Source of the DNA: a virus
Virus record (IMG/VR): IMGVR_UViG_3300009503_000022
Span: 1-64,000 of that record
DNA: 64,000 bases
Direction: 5' to 3' (one strand)
The notes beneath the pieces are model-generated. The model was given only the letters and a program-made list of their open reading frames with translations. It had not been told where the DNA came from and did no database searches. This document shows, piece after piece, positions 8,199 through 17,067 of this stretch (positions are counted from its first letter, which is position 1; each line of letters begins with the position of its first letter). The position numbers and the translations under genes were made by a program.

Positions 8199-8561
8199 TT
8201 AATTCATATTTAATTTACTTTCTTCCTTTCTAACTGCTTCTTGAATCATCTTTATTGCCTCAATACATTGCTCTTTAGTTATCTCCTTATATTTTTTATT
8301 ACATTTAATATGCTCATAAATTTGTTCTGCATCGCATTCGTATGGCAAATTAGTATTCCAATTATCTTCTATTGCAAATCCAATCCCTATTGTAAAAAAT
8401 TTAGGGAAACCAATTATTGCTTGATCTTTAAAAAGCTTAACCCTATACTTCCAATAATCTTGATCAATCGGAGGAGTCGACAAACAAATCTTATTACCTA
8501 ATTTTGTAACTGAAGTTTTATCGTCTATATTATTATTTACTTCTAAAACTAATTTTTTCAT
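8199..8561 (-). CDS. Hypothetical protein
   Basis: 120 residues, a beta-rich first half and a helical second half. ATG 8561 has AAGGAGGTGG upstream. No motif recognised. Confidence 0.65.
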   Translation of the reverse strand: MKKLVLEVNNNIDDKTSVTKLGNKICLSTPPIDQDYWKYRVKLFKDQAIIGFPKFFTIGIGFAIEDNWNTNLPYECDAEQIYEHIKCNKKYKEITKEQCIEAIKMIQEAVRKEESKLNMN

Positions 8562-8575
8562 AATTAACCACCTCC

Positions 8576-8866
8576 TTATACTTTATAATGAACTACTTTC
8601 TTCGTTTTATATGCAAGAATTCTTTCTCTACAATCTAAACAATTACCTAACCAACCAATATATTTTATTTTACTAATTCCAAAACCATTTTTATTGCTAA
8701 CTTGAGATAAATCTCCAAAGCCAACAGGTATTTCATATTTTACTTTACCATCATACATTATTTCTCCACCGCATTTACATCTTTCATTCCCATCTTTATA
8801 TTTTATTACTTGTTTTATTTTCATATTATCGCCTTCTTTTTTATTTTTTTTATTTTCTTTTTCCAT
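8576..8866 (-). CDS. Zinc-ribbon protein with promoter-proximal leader
   Basis: 96 residues from ATG 8866 (GGAAGGG upstream) or 82 from ATG 8824 (GAAGGCGATAAT upstream); both sites look usable. The body has CKCGG and CLDC pairs. The first codons (MEKENK) and the promoter in front are nearly duplicated upstream of 9692-9967. Confidence 0.6.
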   Translation of the reverse strand: MEKENKKNKKEGDNMKIKQVIKYKDGNERCKCGGEIMYDGKVKYEIPVGFGDLSQVSNKNGFGISKIKYIGWLGNCLDCRERILAYKTKKVVHYKV

Positions 8867-8883
8867 TTTTCCCTTCCATTATT

Positions 8884-8913
8884 ATTATAACAAAATCTCT
8901 TCAGAAATTAATA
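8884..8913 (-). promoter_or_regulatory. Phage promoter, TATTAA -35 and TGT-TATAAT -10
   Basis: On the minus strand TATTAA, an 18-base spacer ending TTTTGT, then TATAAT. The same arrangement at the same spacing occurs at 10013-10042 and 37819-37848, with a variant at 46562-46591. Expected start is about 8877, just before the gene ending at 8576. Confidence 0.7.
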
Positions 8914-8918
8914 GTTAT

Positions 8919-9500
8919 CTATTTTGCATTTTCTTTTATATCTTTAACTACTGCTAAATTTTCTATTTGAAAACTCTTACCTAATACACAACGATTTTTT
9001 ATATCTTCTACATCTTCTCTATAATTCCAAATCTTAGCTTCAATTTTATCATAAGTCCAATATATTGCACGACTTGTAATCTTTTTACAATATACTTTAG
9101 TACCTTCATATAATTTACATAAAACAAATTTATCCTTAGGAAATTCACTTTTTAAAGCTTTTTTTAACAATTCTATAAATTCATCTTGTTTTTCTTGCTT
9201 ATTCTTTTCAGCTTCACTAAAATTAATCCTCCAATTAAACTTTCGATATTCAGGTAAATGTAATAAAATTATAAGAGCCTTAATATATTTATTTACCCCA
9301 CCACCATTTTGAAAATTACCAGACTCATATTCTTTTAATATCTCTATATCTAATGCTTCTTGTCCTTTTTCTTGAAATATTGAAGTTAAATAAGATATTT
9401 CTTTTTCCGTAAAAATTTTCGGATAAATATTACTTTCACTTGATTTAAGCCATACTTTACCATCTCTTATTTTAATACTTTTTACAATTTCATAACTCAT
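8919..9500 (-). CDS. Hypothetical protein
   Basis: 193 residues from MSYEIVKSIK. I prefer ATG 9500 (AGGTAATAGG upstream) to the ATG at 9539. Mixed alpha/beta with a tryptophan-containing C-terminal domain. Overlaps the preceding gene's stop. Not recognised. Confidence 0.65.
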   Translation of the reverse strand: MSYEIVKSIKIRDGKVWLKSSESNIYPKIFTEKEISYLTSIFQEKGQEALDIEILKEYESGNFQNGGGVNKYIKALIILLHLPEYRKFNWRINFSEAEKNKQEKQDEFIELLKKALKSEFPKDKFVLCKLYEGTKVYCKKITSRAIYWTYDKIEAKIWNYREDVEDIKNRCVLGKSFQIENLAVVKDIKENAK

Positions 9501-9678
9501 TCCTATTACCTTCTTTTTTATTTTTCTTATATAATTCATACTTTTCTTTAGCTAAATTCAATGCATCAACTGGATTATTCGAATTTCCTTCCCTAGCCCA
9601 CTCTAACTCTTCCTTTGATACATTTTCTAAATTACCATCGTACTTTAATAATAAATAATAATAATCTATCCAATCCAT
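9490..9678 (-). CDS. Small hypothetical protein
   Basis: 62 residues, acidic first part and basic tail. ATG 9678 has AAAGGGAGGCAA. Not recognised. Confidence 0.6.
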   Translation of the reverse strand: MDWIDYYYLLLKYDGNLENVSKEELEWAREGNSNNPVDALNLAKEKYELYKKNKKEGNRNEL

Positions 9679-9691
9679 ATTGCCTCCCTTT

Positions 9692-9967
9692 TTAATCTGT
9701 CCACCTTTTACAAATATACCCTATTTCTTTCCGTTCTTCATCACTATAACCACAACAAAAAGAAGGAGAAAAATCATTTAATCTTTTGCAATTATTACAA
9801 TTTTTCTTTGTATTTTTCAGCGCAACTTTTACTTTTTCTGCCATCAAACTATTTAATAAATTGCAAATATTCTTATTTAATTTATTTATATCTTTATCTT
9901 TATTCATCCTTACCTCTCTTTTTACTTCTATTTTTCCAAAATTTTTGATTTTCATTTTATCACCCAT
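9692..9967 (-). CDS. Small cysteine-rich protein
   Basis: 91 residues from ATG 9967. Internal ATGs at 9953 and 9905 (the latter with AGAGAGGTAAGG) are alternatives. The C-terminus has CNNC, CCG and YICKRW, possibly a metal site. Its promoter and leader resemble those before 8866. Confidence 0.55.
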   Translation of the reverse strand: MGDKMKIKNFGKIEVKREVRMNKDKDINKLNKNICNLLNSLMAEKVKVALKNTKKNCNNCKRLNDFSPSFCCGYSDEERKEIGYICKRWTD

Positions 9968-10012
9968 TTTCTACTTCTTTATTTTCTTTTTCCATTTTTC
10001 CCTTCCATTATT

Positions 10013-10042
10013 ATTATAACAAAATTTTTATAGAAATTAATA
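10013..10042 (-). promoter_or_regulatory. Phage promoter, second copy of the 8.9-kb promoter
   Basis: TATTAA, 18 bases ending TTTTGT, TATAAT on the minus strand. Identity with the 8884-8913 copy continues about 30 bases downstream through a GGAAGGGAAAA leader and a MEKENK start, here a short 11-codon ORF. Confidence 0.7.
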
Positions 10043-10146
10043 GCTAAGACAATTTTATATTTTTTATTACATCTTATTTGTTCTATTTCAAAAAATCTTT
10101 CGTCTCTCAACGTTTTTCTCAAACTTATAATGATAATTTTATACTA

Positions 10147-10320
10147 CTATTTTCTAAATAAACAGTTCGTTAGCAGTCGTTTCCCTTTACGTACTTTACA
10201 TATATTTCCTACATAACTAATACAATAAATCAACAAATATAATATAATTATTACCCCTACTATTAAACATATATAAAACAAAAAAAAGCCTAATATAATG
10301 CTATTTTTTAAATTATTCAT
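10147..10320 (-). CDS. Possible small membrane protein
   Basis: A 57-residue ORF with a hydrophobic run at about residues 8-36 and a basic C-terminus. There is no clear ribosome site before ATG 10320, so this is tentative. The rest of the stretch between 10043 and 10346 shows no other gene. Confidence 0.4.
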   Translation of the reverse strand: MNNLKNSIILGFFLFYICLIVGVIIILYLLIYCISYVGNICKVRKGKRLLTNCLFRK

Positions 10321-10346
10321 ATATTTATATTACAAAAATTTTATAT

Positions 10347-10832
10347 TCATACTTTATTTATATATTTTTCTACTAATTTTCTTGTATTTGGATGCAGAAT
10401 CATTTTATTTTTATTTTTCTTATACCATAATAATACATTAGGAGTTTTCTGAGCTTTTCCTGCTCCTTTCCAATCACAGATCATTTCCATTACATCTTCG
10501 TATTTCATTTCTAATACTTTATTATTTTTAAAATCAGGTTGGATCCACCATTGCCAATGATGTCTATTTCTTTTAGAGTGCAAATGCCAAGCAAAATCAA
10601 AATTTTTGTCTCCTGTATCAGTTGGTTTATAATAACCAGTATTATCTCTAATTTGTTTTAGACTTCCATCTTCATTATAAAAATATTTCGCATAAGGTAT
10701 AAATTCACTTAACAAAAATTTTGACATATCATGAAATAATCCTCTCCAAAATAACCCTACTTTCATACATTCTAAAAATACATACCATTTATGTTTACAT
10801 ATATACTGAAAATATCTTAAATATCTTTTCAT
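10347..10832 (-). CDS. DUF5662-like phage protein
   Basis: 161 residues matching the pattern I know as DUF5662: ICKHKWYVFLECMKVGLFWR, then LFHDMSKF, then HSKRNRHHWQWW. The His and Asp residues (HD, then H..K..HH) suggest a metal-dependent HD-like hydrolase, but no activity is established. Common in phage accessory regions. Confidence 0.7.
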   Translation of the reverse strand: MKRYLRYFQYICKHKWYVFLECMKVGLFWRGLFHDMSKFLLSEFIPYAKYFYNEDGSLKQIRDNTGYYKPTDTGDKNFDFAWHLHSKRNRHHWQWWIQPDFKNNKVLEMKYEDVMEMICDWKGAGKAQKTPNVLLWYKKNKNKMILHPNTRKLVEKYINKV

Positions 10833-10855
10833 TTTTCCTATTTTTTAAATTTAAT

Positions 10856-11545
10856 TTATTTAATTTCGTATTTTTTTATATCATATTTTTCTATAAAATC
10901 TTTAATCAAATAAATTCTATGCAAATCTGTATATCCATACTTTTTTATTGCTTCAAAATGAAATTTACTCCTATATCCAACATTTGTTTTCCAAGAAAAT
11001 TCAGGAAATATCTGATCCATTTTCAACATATATCTATCCCTAAGACATTTTGCTATTATACTAGCGGCTGCTACAGTTATAGATTTTGCATCTGCTTTAA
11101 CTATAGATTCATTTTCAAACTCTAATTCTTTATGCTTGAAATTCCCATCGATAATAACATAAAAATCACTTTTATTATATTTCTGTATTAAATTCAAATT
11201 TTTAATAGCTCCTATTCTTGCAATTTTTGCACATTTCATTATATTCTTAATTTTATTAATAGTATCTACATCAACGCTATAAAAACCGTAATCAATAACA
11301 CAAAACACCAATTCATTTAATAACTTATCCCTTTCTTGCCTATTAAATACTTTTGAATCATTTATTTTTAATACTTTTCTTTTTAATTTTATTTTAATTT
11401 TTTTAGCACATTCTAAATCTAAAATCACAGCACAAGCACAAATAAGTCCTGCAATTGCTCCTAATCCAACTTCATCTACACCAATTACATATTTATATTT
11501 TCCACCTTTTAATATTTTATTTTCAATGCGAACATTTGCAGACAT
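10856..11545 (-). CDS. rnhB: Ribonuclease HII
   Basis: 229 residues. It removes RNA from RNA-DNA hybrids such as primers or single ribonucleotides. The acidic residues fit the family: DE in GVDEVG, Asp in VIIDGNFK, Asp in KCLRDRYM. The usual G-R/K-G motif after DEVG is GLG here, losing the basic residue that reads the 2'-OH, so substrate preference may differ. Two unrelated genes follow. ATG 11545 has no strong site. Confidence 0.85.
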   Translation of the reverse strand: MSANVRIENKILKGGKYKYVIGVDEVGLGAIAGLICACAVILDLECAKKIKIKLKRKVLKINDSKVFNRQERDKLLNELVFCVIDYGFYSVDVDTINKIKNIMKCAKIARIGAIKNLNLIQKYNKSDFYVIIDGNFKHKELEFENESIVKADAKSITVAAASIIAKCLRDRYMLKMDQIFPEFSWKTNVGYRSKFHFEAIKKYGYTDLHRIYLIKDFIEKYDIKKYEIK

Positions 11546-11612
11546 TTTTTCAAACCACCTATTTATACTCCCATAAATATTTTAAACTCTGATTCTATAT
11601 TCCTATAATTAA

Positions 11613-14399
11613 TTATAAACTACTACCATTAATAAAAATCTCATCAGGATTATAACCAGAAATTATCTTTTCAATCATTTCTCTGTCTTTTTTCAAGTTA
11701 ATACCCTTCGTACATCGCCAAATAACAACAACTTTTTTATCTTCTTTTTCACCAAAAACAAATACATATTTTCTTCCATCCTCTATAAGAAACTTATACT
11801 TATTTATAGTTAATCCCAAAAGATAATTAAATGTTTCGATTAAATCTATATTAACAATTTCTTCTCCTTTGTTACCTGAAATAATTTTCATTTTATATTC
11901 AAAAGGATTTTCAAAATCCTGAATGTTTAATAATGATTGACAACATTCGATTTTATGCCTTAAAAAATATTTCATTAGATATTCATTTCCAAATAGTTCA
12001 AATGCACTCTGCCCTTTGTCTTTGTTTACAAATTCAATATTGTGTAATGTATCTTCATATTGTTCAAGATAATGATATTTTAAAAAAACTCCAATTCCAT
12101 CTATATCCTGTGGTTTCCCCTCTTTCCAATTAAAAGAATAAGCAATTTTTTTCATTCTTGGAATAATAATAGTATCAAAATAATCTGCCATCTCTACAAG
12201 AATAAATTTTCTTTTACCTCCATCTTCTTTATTGAGTTTCATAACTGCGTGTGCGGTTGTGCCTGAACCCGCGAAGAAGTCAAGGATAAAAATTTTATCT
12301 TCTTCAATCATACTGATCAGAAATTTTATAAAGTGTATCGGTTTAATTGATTGTAGAGATATAAGTTCCATATCCCTTATTATTTTGCTTTCATTATTCA
12401 TATCCTTCTCAAAATCGTAGAAATCAAAATAAGAAATTTCTGTTTGGGCACTATTTAATTCCTTTCTTATCTTTAAAGGAATTCCTTGATAATAGACAGT
12501 ATTTATTGTTCTCTCATCAGGATTTTTTATATATCTGAAACCAAAACCATCATCACCTATGCCATAAACTTTATATAAATAGTTATAATTTTTTTCTTTT
12601 TCGAATAATGGTCTTAAGTTTTCTTCGTAAAATTTTTCAGTAAATTGAGCAGTTTTTATTTTCCCTCTTATTGATATAGGTTTAACAATATAAAAATCAT
12701 TTATCTCACTACATTCAATTATCTCATATTGGTCGGGTCTGAAACATTCTATTTTATATTTACCAATTGTAAAAGTTTTGAAGGGTTTATCTTTTTCTAT
12801 AATTTTTAACTTATATTCTGAAAAATCGTAATCAACTTTTTTCTTTTTTATAGACATTTTTTCTGATTTTGAAAATACCAAACAATACTCTATTGATTTT
12901 TGAAAAATAGATTTCTGTGTTAGTTGTCTAGCTGGGTTTCTCATTTTTATTTTTAATTTTTCAACTTCAAAATAAAAACTTCTCATTATATTATAAAGAT
13001 TACTGACTTCATTATCATCAATACTTACAAAAATAACTCCATCGTCTCTCATCAATCTCTTTGCCAAACTCAATCTATTTTCCATCATAGTAAGCCAAGA
13101 AGAATGCTGGTATTTATCCTTATAGAGAAATTCATCATTTCCTGTATTATAAGGTGGATCAATGTAAATAGTCTGCACTTTATCTTTATACTTATTCAAA
13201 ATCAAATTTAATGCCTGATAGTTTTCGCTTTTAATCAAAACTCCATCTAATAATTCATCAATATTTCCTTTCTCTGATAATTTTTCTAATAATCTTTCTT
13301 TAAAATCCTGACTGAAATATTTTGTATCTATAGGTAGTTTTCTGCCTTTTATATCATTTTTATCTTTTATTTTGCCAAACCCTAACTCCTCCCATTCCTT
13401 TAATTGCTGATTATTCTTAAAAATCTCATCATAAAACTCTAAAGGTATCCTATCCATTGTAATTACATATTCGGTTTTTAAAACAAATTTCTTCTTCTCC
13501 CATAGTAGTTTCTGAAATTCTTCAATTTGAGCAAGAAATTTTATAATTCTCTTTGCAATTTCATCAACAACCTTTGCTCTAATAATATGTTTTGATTCTA
13601 AATTATTAAGGTCAACAATCTCTGTTTTTATATAATAATCGAGTTCTCTTTCTAAAAATCCTTTCAAGTCCTTATGAATAAAGAAATCACTAATTTCAAT
13701 ATGCATATATTTACAAAGATGTTTTTCTAAAATTGTTTTATTATCTTTTATTTTCGAAAAAATTTCTTTAAGTTCAATTTCGCTAATTTGTTCAACAATT
13801 TTATCTTTTATAATATTATTAAGCATTTTTTGCTTTATATCTGCTGTTATTTTATAATTCTTAATATCTTCATCAGACAAATATCTATACTCAAAATATA
13901 TAATACAACTTTTTTGTTCTTTATTAACCTTGATAAAATCATTTTCCTTTAAGAAAAAATATTTTCTCTTATTATTGATATTTCTCACTTCTATAAAAAC
14001 AGTTTTAAATATAATCCTCCATCCTTCCAAATCAAAACTATAATCTTTAAAAATCTCATTAGTATTTACATAATACTGATCAGAATTTATCCAATAAAGT
14101 TTTACATCTTCACCACTATGAGGAATAATACACTTTCTTGAAATAAAATTACCATTTTCATAATATCTTAAAAAAAATCTATAAAGATCATCAAAAATTT
14201 GATTTTGCATAAATTCATCAATCTGATATTTATACTTCTCAAATTCACCTTCTATTACCTGAACAAGTTCACCTTTAACAAAATCTTCTATCTTCTTTCT
14301 TTTATAATTCATAATTCGATAAATACCAAAATCAAATTCACTAATATCAAATTGACACAAAATTCTAAATAATTTTTCTAATCTTTCTATCATACCCAT
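11613..14399 (-). CDS. Type III-like (Mod) adenine-specific DNA methyltransferase
   Basis: 928 residues, longer than a typical type III Mod because of a roughly 370-residue helical N-terminal region beginning FDFGIYRIMN. The methyltransferase core has catalytic IDPPYNTGND before the SAM motif DFFAGSGTTAHAV, the beta-class order of type III Mod enzymes. No Res subunit is next to it, so it probably protects phage DNA. Its codons look less A+T-biased than its neighbours by eye, suggesting later acquisition. Confidence 0.85.
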   Translation of the reverse strand: MGMIERLEKLFRILCQFDISEFDFGIYRIMNYKRKKIEDFVKGELVQVIEGEFEKYKYQIDEFMQNQIFDDLYRFFLRYYENGNFISRKCIIPHSGEDVKLYWINSDQYYVNTNEIFKDYSFDLEGWRIIFKTVFIEVRNINNKRKYFFLKENDFIKVNKEQKSCIIYFEYRYLSDEDIKNYKITADIKQKMLNNIIKDKIVEQISEIELKEIFSKIKDNKTILEKHLCKYMHIEISDFFIHKDLKGFLERELDYYIKTEIVDLNNLESKHIIRAKVVDEIAKRIIKFLAQIEEFQKLLWEKKKFVLKTEYVITMDRIPLEFYDEIFKNNQQLKEWEELGFGKIKDKNDIKGRKLPIDTKYFSQDFKERLLEKLSEKGNIDELLDGVLIKSENYQALNLILNKYKDKVQTIYIDPPYNTGNDEFLYKDKYQHSSWLTMMENRLSLAKRLMRDDGVIFVSIDDNEVSNLYNIMRSFYFEVEKLKIKMRNPARQLTQKSIFQKSIEYCLVFSKSEKMSIKKKKVDYDFSEYKLKIIEKDKPFKTFTIGKYKIECFRPDQYEIIECSEINDFYIVKPISIRGKIKTAQFTEKFYEENLRPLFEKEKNYNYLYKVYGIGDDGFGFRYIKNPDERTINTVYYQGIPLKIRKELNSAQTEISYFDFYDFEKDMNNESKIIRDMELISLQSIKPIHFIKFLISMIEEDKIFILDFFAGSGTTAHAVMKLNKEDGGKRKFILVEMADYFDTIIIPRMKKIAYSFNWKEGKPQDIDGIGVFLKYHYLEQYEDTLHNIEFVNKDKGQSAFELFGNEYLMKYFLRHKIECCQSLLNIQDFENPFEYKMKIISGNKGEEIVNIDLIETFNYLLGLTINKYKFLIEDGRKYVFVFGEKEDKKVVVIWRCTKGINLKKDREMIEKIISGYNPDEIFINGSSL

Positions 14400-14408
14400 T
14401 TAAACATC

Positions 14409-14942
14409 TTACTCCTTTTTTAAATTACCAACAAAATCAAAATTATTAGGTTTACTATTCATTATTCTAATTACTTCTGATAAAGAAATTGGTGAAAAAT
14501 TATTACAATCCACACCTACATCCATTTGCTTCCCTTGAGGTTCTAATCTACCATGACTATGACCATATAATTGCCAAGAATTATAATGACTTCCCGGCCA
14601 AGTTCTCATTGCATAATGACATAACACTATAATATTATTAACGTTTGGAATATCTATTATTTTAATATCTGCTATCTCTTTAATTTTATCGCAAATCTTA
14701 ATTTTTTTATCATGAGATCCTCTTATAAAATAAATATCTCCATTTAATTTATTTAAATAATAATCAGGATCTCCCATACAAAAATCTCCTAAATAATAAA
14801 CAATATCGCCAGGTTTCACTTTACTATTCCAATTACGTATCAAAACTTCATCCATTTTTTCTACACTTTTAAATGGTCTATTACAATATTTAATTATATT
14901 AGTATGACCAAAATGACAATCTGAAATAAACCAATATTTCAT
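14409..14942 (-). CDS. Calcineurin-like metallophosphoesterase
   Basis: 177 residues with the full motif set of the superfamily: SDCHFGH, YLGDFCMGD, GSHD, a later LCHY and YGHSHG. Stand-alone phage members may act on nucleotides or phosphorylated ends; the substrate cannot be told. A weak TATAAT-like box lies in the short gap after terminase. Confidence 0.8.
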   Translation of the reverse strand: MKYWFISDCHFGHTNIIKYCNRPFKSVEKMDEVLIRNWNSKVKPGDIVYYLGDFCMGDPDYYLNKLNGDIYFIRGSHDKKIKICDKIKEIADIKIIDIPNVNNIIVLCHYAMRTWPGSHYNSWQLYGHSHGRLEPQGKQMDVGVDCNNFSPISLSEVIRIMNSKPNNFDFVGNLKKE

Positions 14943-14988
14943 AATTTAAAACCTCTATTTTAATTATATCTATATTTTTATAATAAAT

Positions 14989-17067
14989 TTACATCATATC
15001 TGTTATAATTTCGCCTGCTTGATATTCAATATTACTTTCTATAAATTCTCCTCCCTCTTTACTTTCTTTAAGTTCCTCTACAAATAACTGCTTAATTGCT
15101 CCAACAACAGTATCTGTCAAATCTTTTTCTCCTTCTTCTGTATGATCTACCTTACCATCTTCCTTTCTTTCTAATTGCTTAATTTCTGTTAACAACTCTT
15201 CTATATCTAATAATTCAATTCTTTGAGAATAAATAAATTCCATAAAATTATTATAATCTTTAACTGTTAACGTATATGCATCGGCTTTTATACCATCGTT
15301 CCTCAAATCTTGAATAAAAAGACTAGACTGCCAATGATCAAAAAATACTATAATATTTATTCTATTGGATATCTCTTTAATAATTTGTCTAATATTAGGA
15401 AACGATACTATATATCTTACTTTAGTTACTTTATCAATAGGTCTCCAAACAGTAGAACAATCGTGTATTGCTCTTGCACCTTCTCTATGAAAAATAGACA
15501 TTCCACATTTATCGTGCTTTTCCCCCAAATCTATAGTTAAAATATATGTAAAATCTTCTAATCCAATATTCCATTTCTTAATTTTTTTCTTAATCTCACC
15601 ATTTTCCATATAATCTTCAAATTCAACTATAGGTTTTCTAAATTCATTAACACAAGCATATAACTTATCTGGATATTCTATAAATGGTGATTGAGATCCA
15701 GGAGGCATACACATATACATTGACTTTGCCATTGTAGGATTACGATCAAAGGTTGATTTAAAATCTATAGGTATCTTATAAATTTTTTTAACATCATTAT
15801 TATTCTTATCCTTCACTATAACTTCAAAATCAAATGTAGGTCTATCTTTATATAATTCTTCTTTTACTTCCCAAGTAAACGCAGTATCTGCATATATATG
15901 CAAATCCGACTCTGCTAATTTAATTAATCGTTTAATAAATCCTGACTCTGTTCTTGGATAACTAATAACAAAACCTTTATATTTATTTCCAAATCTAGAT
16001 TCTGCAGACGTTTGAAGCATATTAAATATTTTATCTGCATTTCTCGTTTTAGTTTTATCTTTAAATGCATCTGCTTCATCCATAGTAAACATTAATAAAT
16101 TTAAACCTTCTGTACTCTCTTGTTCAGAATGCCTACTAAATAATCTTATTAAATTTGGAAATAATATAGCGTTTGTTCCAATTCTTATTTCATTTCTTAA
16201 TTCGACAATATCCTTTTCACTAATATATGAATTACTTATCTTAATATTAAAATACTGCTTAAACCATAAATTATTTATTACTCTTTGTTTTAATTTTTCA
16301 AAAAATACAAATTTTGCCTGTTCTCCTGAATATGCAACATTAACAATATCTATAGCTTCATTATCGGGTAATCCTAATAACTTCTGAGGATTATTACAAC
16401 ATAATAAAAAATAACAACAATATAAAGTCATAAGTGCACAAATTGTATCCTTACCTGAATTATGATGTAAAATATCATTTAAAATCATATTCTTATGTAT
16501 TGGAGAACAAAATCCATAAAATTCTTCTTCTCCAATCTCTTCTATACTTTCTATTTCATCAAATTCTAATATTTCATTTATTTTATATATATCATAATTA
16601 TATACGTGAAATTCTATATTCATCTTTTTTGCAAATTCTTTTGCAGCATTACATTTTATCTCGAATATAGGACTATTTTTAGTAAAATTACTTTTAATCT
16701 CTTCTATCCAAATTGAAGCATTTTCATTATCTATAACTAATAAATCTGGAATATAATTATGTTTAATTCCATCAATATAATACGGTATTTTCATAGGTTC
16801 GTGAAAAAATATATATCCATTATTATCTAATTCAATCATTCTTACTAATTCATAATTAGAATTATATTGTTGTATACCATTATTTTTAAATTTATATTTT
16901 CCACATTTTGCCTTACTCCTATTAAAAGTTTTATTTATAATTTTATTAGATATAGTTTCAGAATTATGTTCTTTATTCTTTTTAAATCTACATTTATCGC
17001 AATATTTTCTTCCATATACACTAATAAATAATGAATTACAATTTTTACATATCATTTCTTTTGGCAT
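14989..17067 (-). CDS. terL: Terminase large subunit, C-terminal part with intein C-half and nuclease
   Basis: 692 residues. Residues 1-203 are not terminase: a zinc ribbon (ICKNC, YCDKC), a PD-(D/E)xK-like nuclease segment (NYIPDLL, then IEEIKS), and an intein C-terminus ending ILHHN. From Ser204 the chain reads SGKDTICALM, the second half of a Walker A loop, then Walker B TMDEADAF and an RNase H-like nuclease with Asp in ILTIDLG, FFDHW and DLTDTVVG. The first half is in the overlapping upstream ORF. ATG 17067 has TAGGAGATAG about 12 bases upstream. Joining the halves gives WGKG-SGKDT. If active, this is the packaging motor and headful nuclease. Confidence 0.85.
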   Translation of the reverse strand: MPKEMICKNCNSLFISVYGRKYCDKCRFKKNKEHNSETISNKIINKTFNRSKAKCGKYKFKNNGIQQYNSNYELVRMIELDNNGYIFFHEPMKIPYYIDGIKHNYIPDLLVIDNENASIWIEEIKSNFTKNSPIFEIKCNAAKEFAKKMNIEFHVYNYDIYKINEILEFDEIESIEEIGEEEFYGFCSPIHKNMILNDILHHNSGKDTICALMTLYCCYFLLCCNNPQKLLGLPDNEAIDIVNVAYSGEQAKFVFFEKLKQRVINNLWFKQYFNIKISNSYISEKDIVELRNEIRIGTNAILFPNLIRLFSRHSEQESTEGLNLLMFTMDEADAFKDKTKTRNADKIFNMLQTSAESRFGNKYKGFVISYPRTESGFIKRLIKLAESDLHIYADTAFTWEVKEELYKDRPTFDFEVIVKDKNNNDVKKIYKIPIDFKSTFDRNPTMAKSMYMCMPPGSQSPFIEYPDKLYACVNEFRKPIVEFEDYMENGEIKKKIKKWNIGLEDFTYILTIDLGEKHDKCGMSIFHREGARAIHDCSTVWRPIDKVTKVRYIVSFPNIRQIIKEISNRINIIVFFDHWQSSLFIQDLRNDGIKADAYTLTVKDYNNFMEFIYSQRIELLDIEELLTEIKQLERKEDGKVDHTEEGEKDLTDTVVGAIKQLFVEELKESKEGGEFIESNIEYQAGEIITDMM
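16459..17067 (-). other. Terminase split-intein C-half with PD-(D/E)xK endonuclease
   Basis: Residues 1-203 of the downstream terminase ORF. The end matches intein blocks F and G (EEFYGFCSPIHKN, then ILHHN before Ser). The preceding 160 residues carry a zinc ribbon and a PD...EIK nuclease that probably acts as a homing endonuclease. Confidence 0.7.

Noticed and set aside
10721-11125. 134-codon plus-strand ORF
   Set aside because: Opposite RNase HII and the DUF5662-like gene; no family and no start site.
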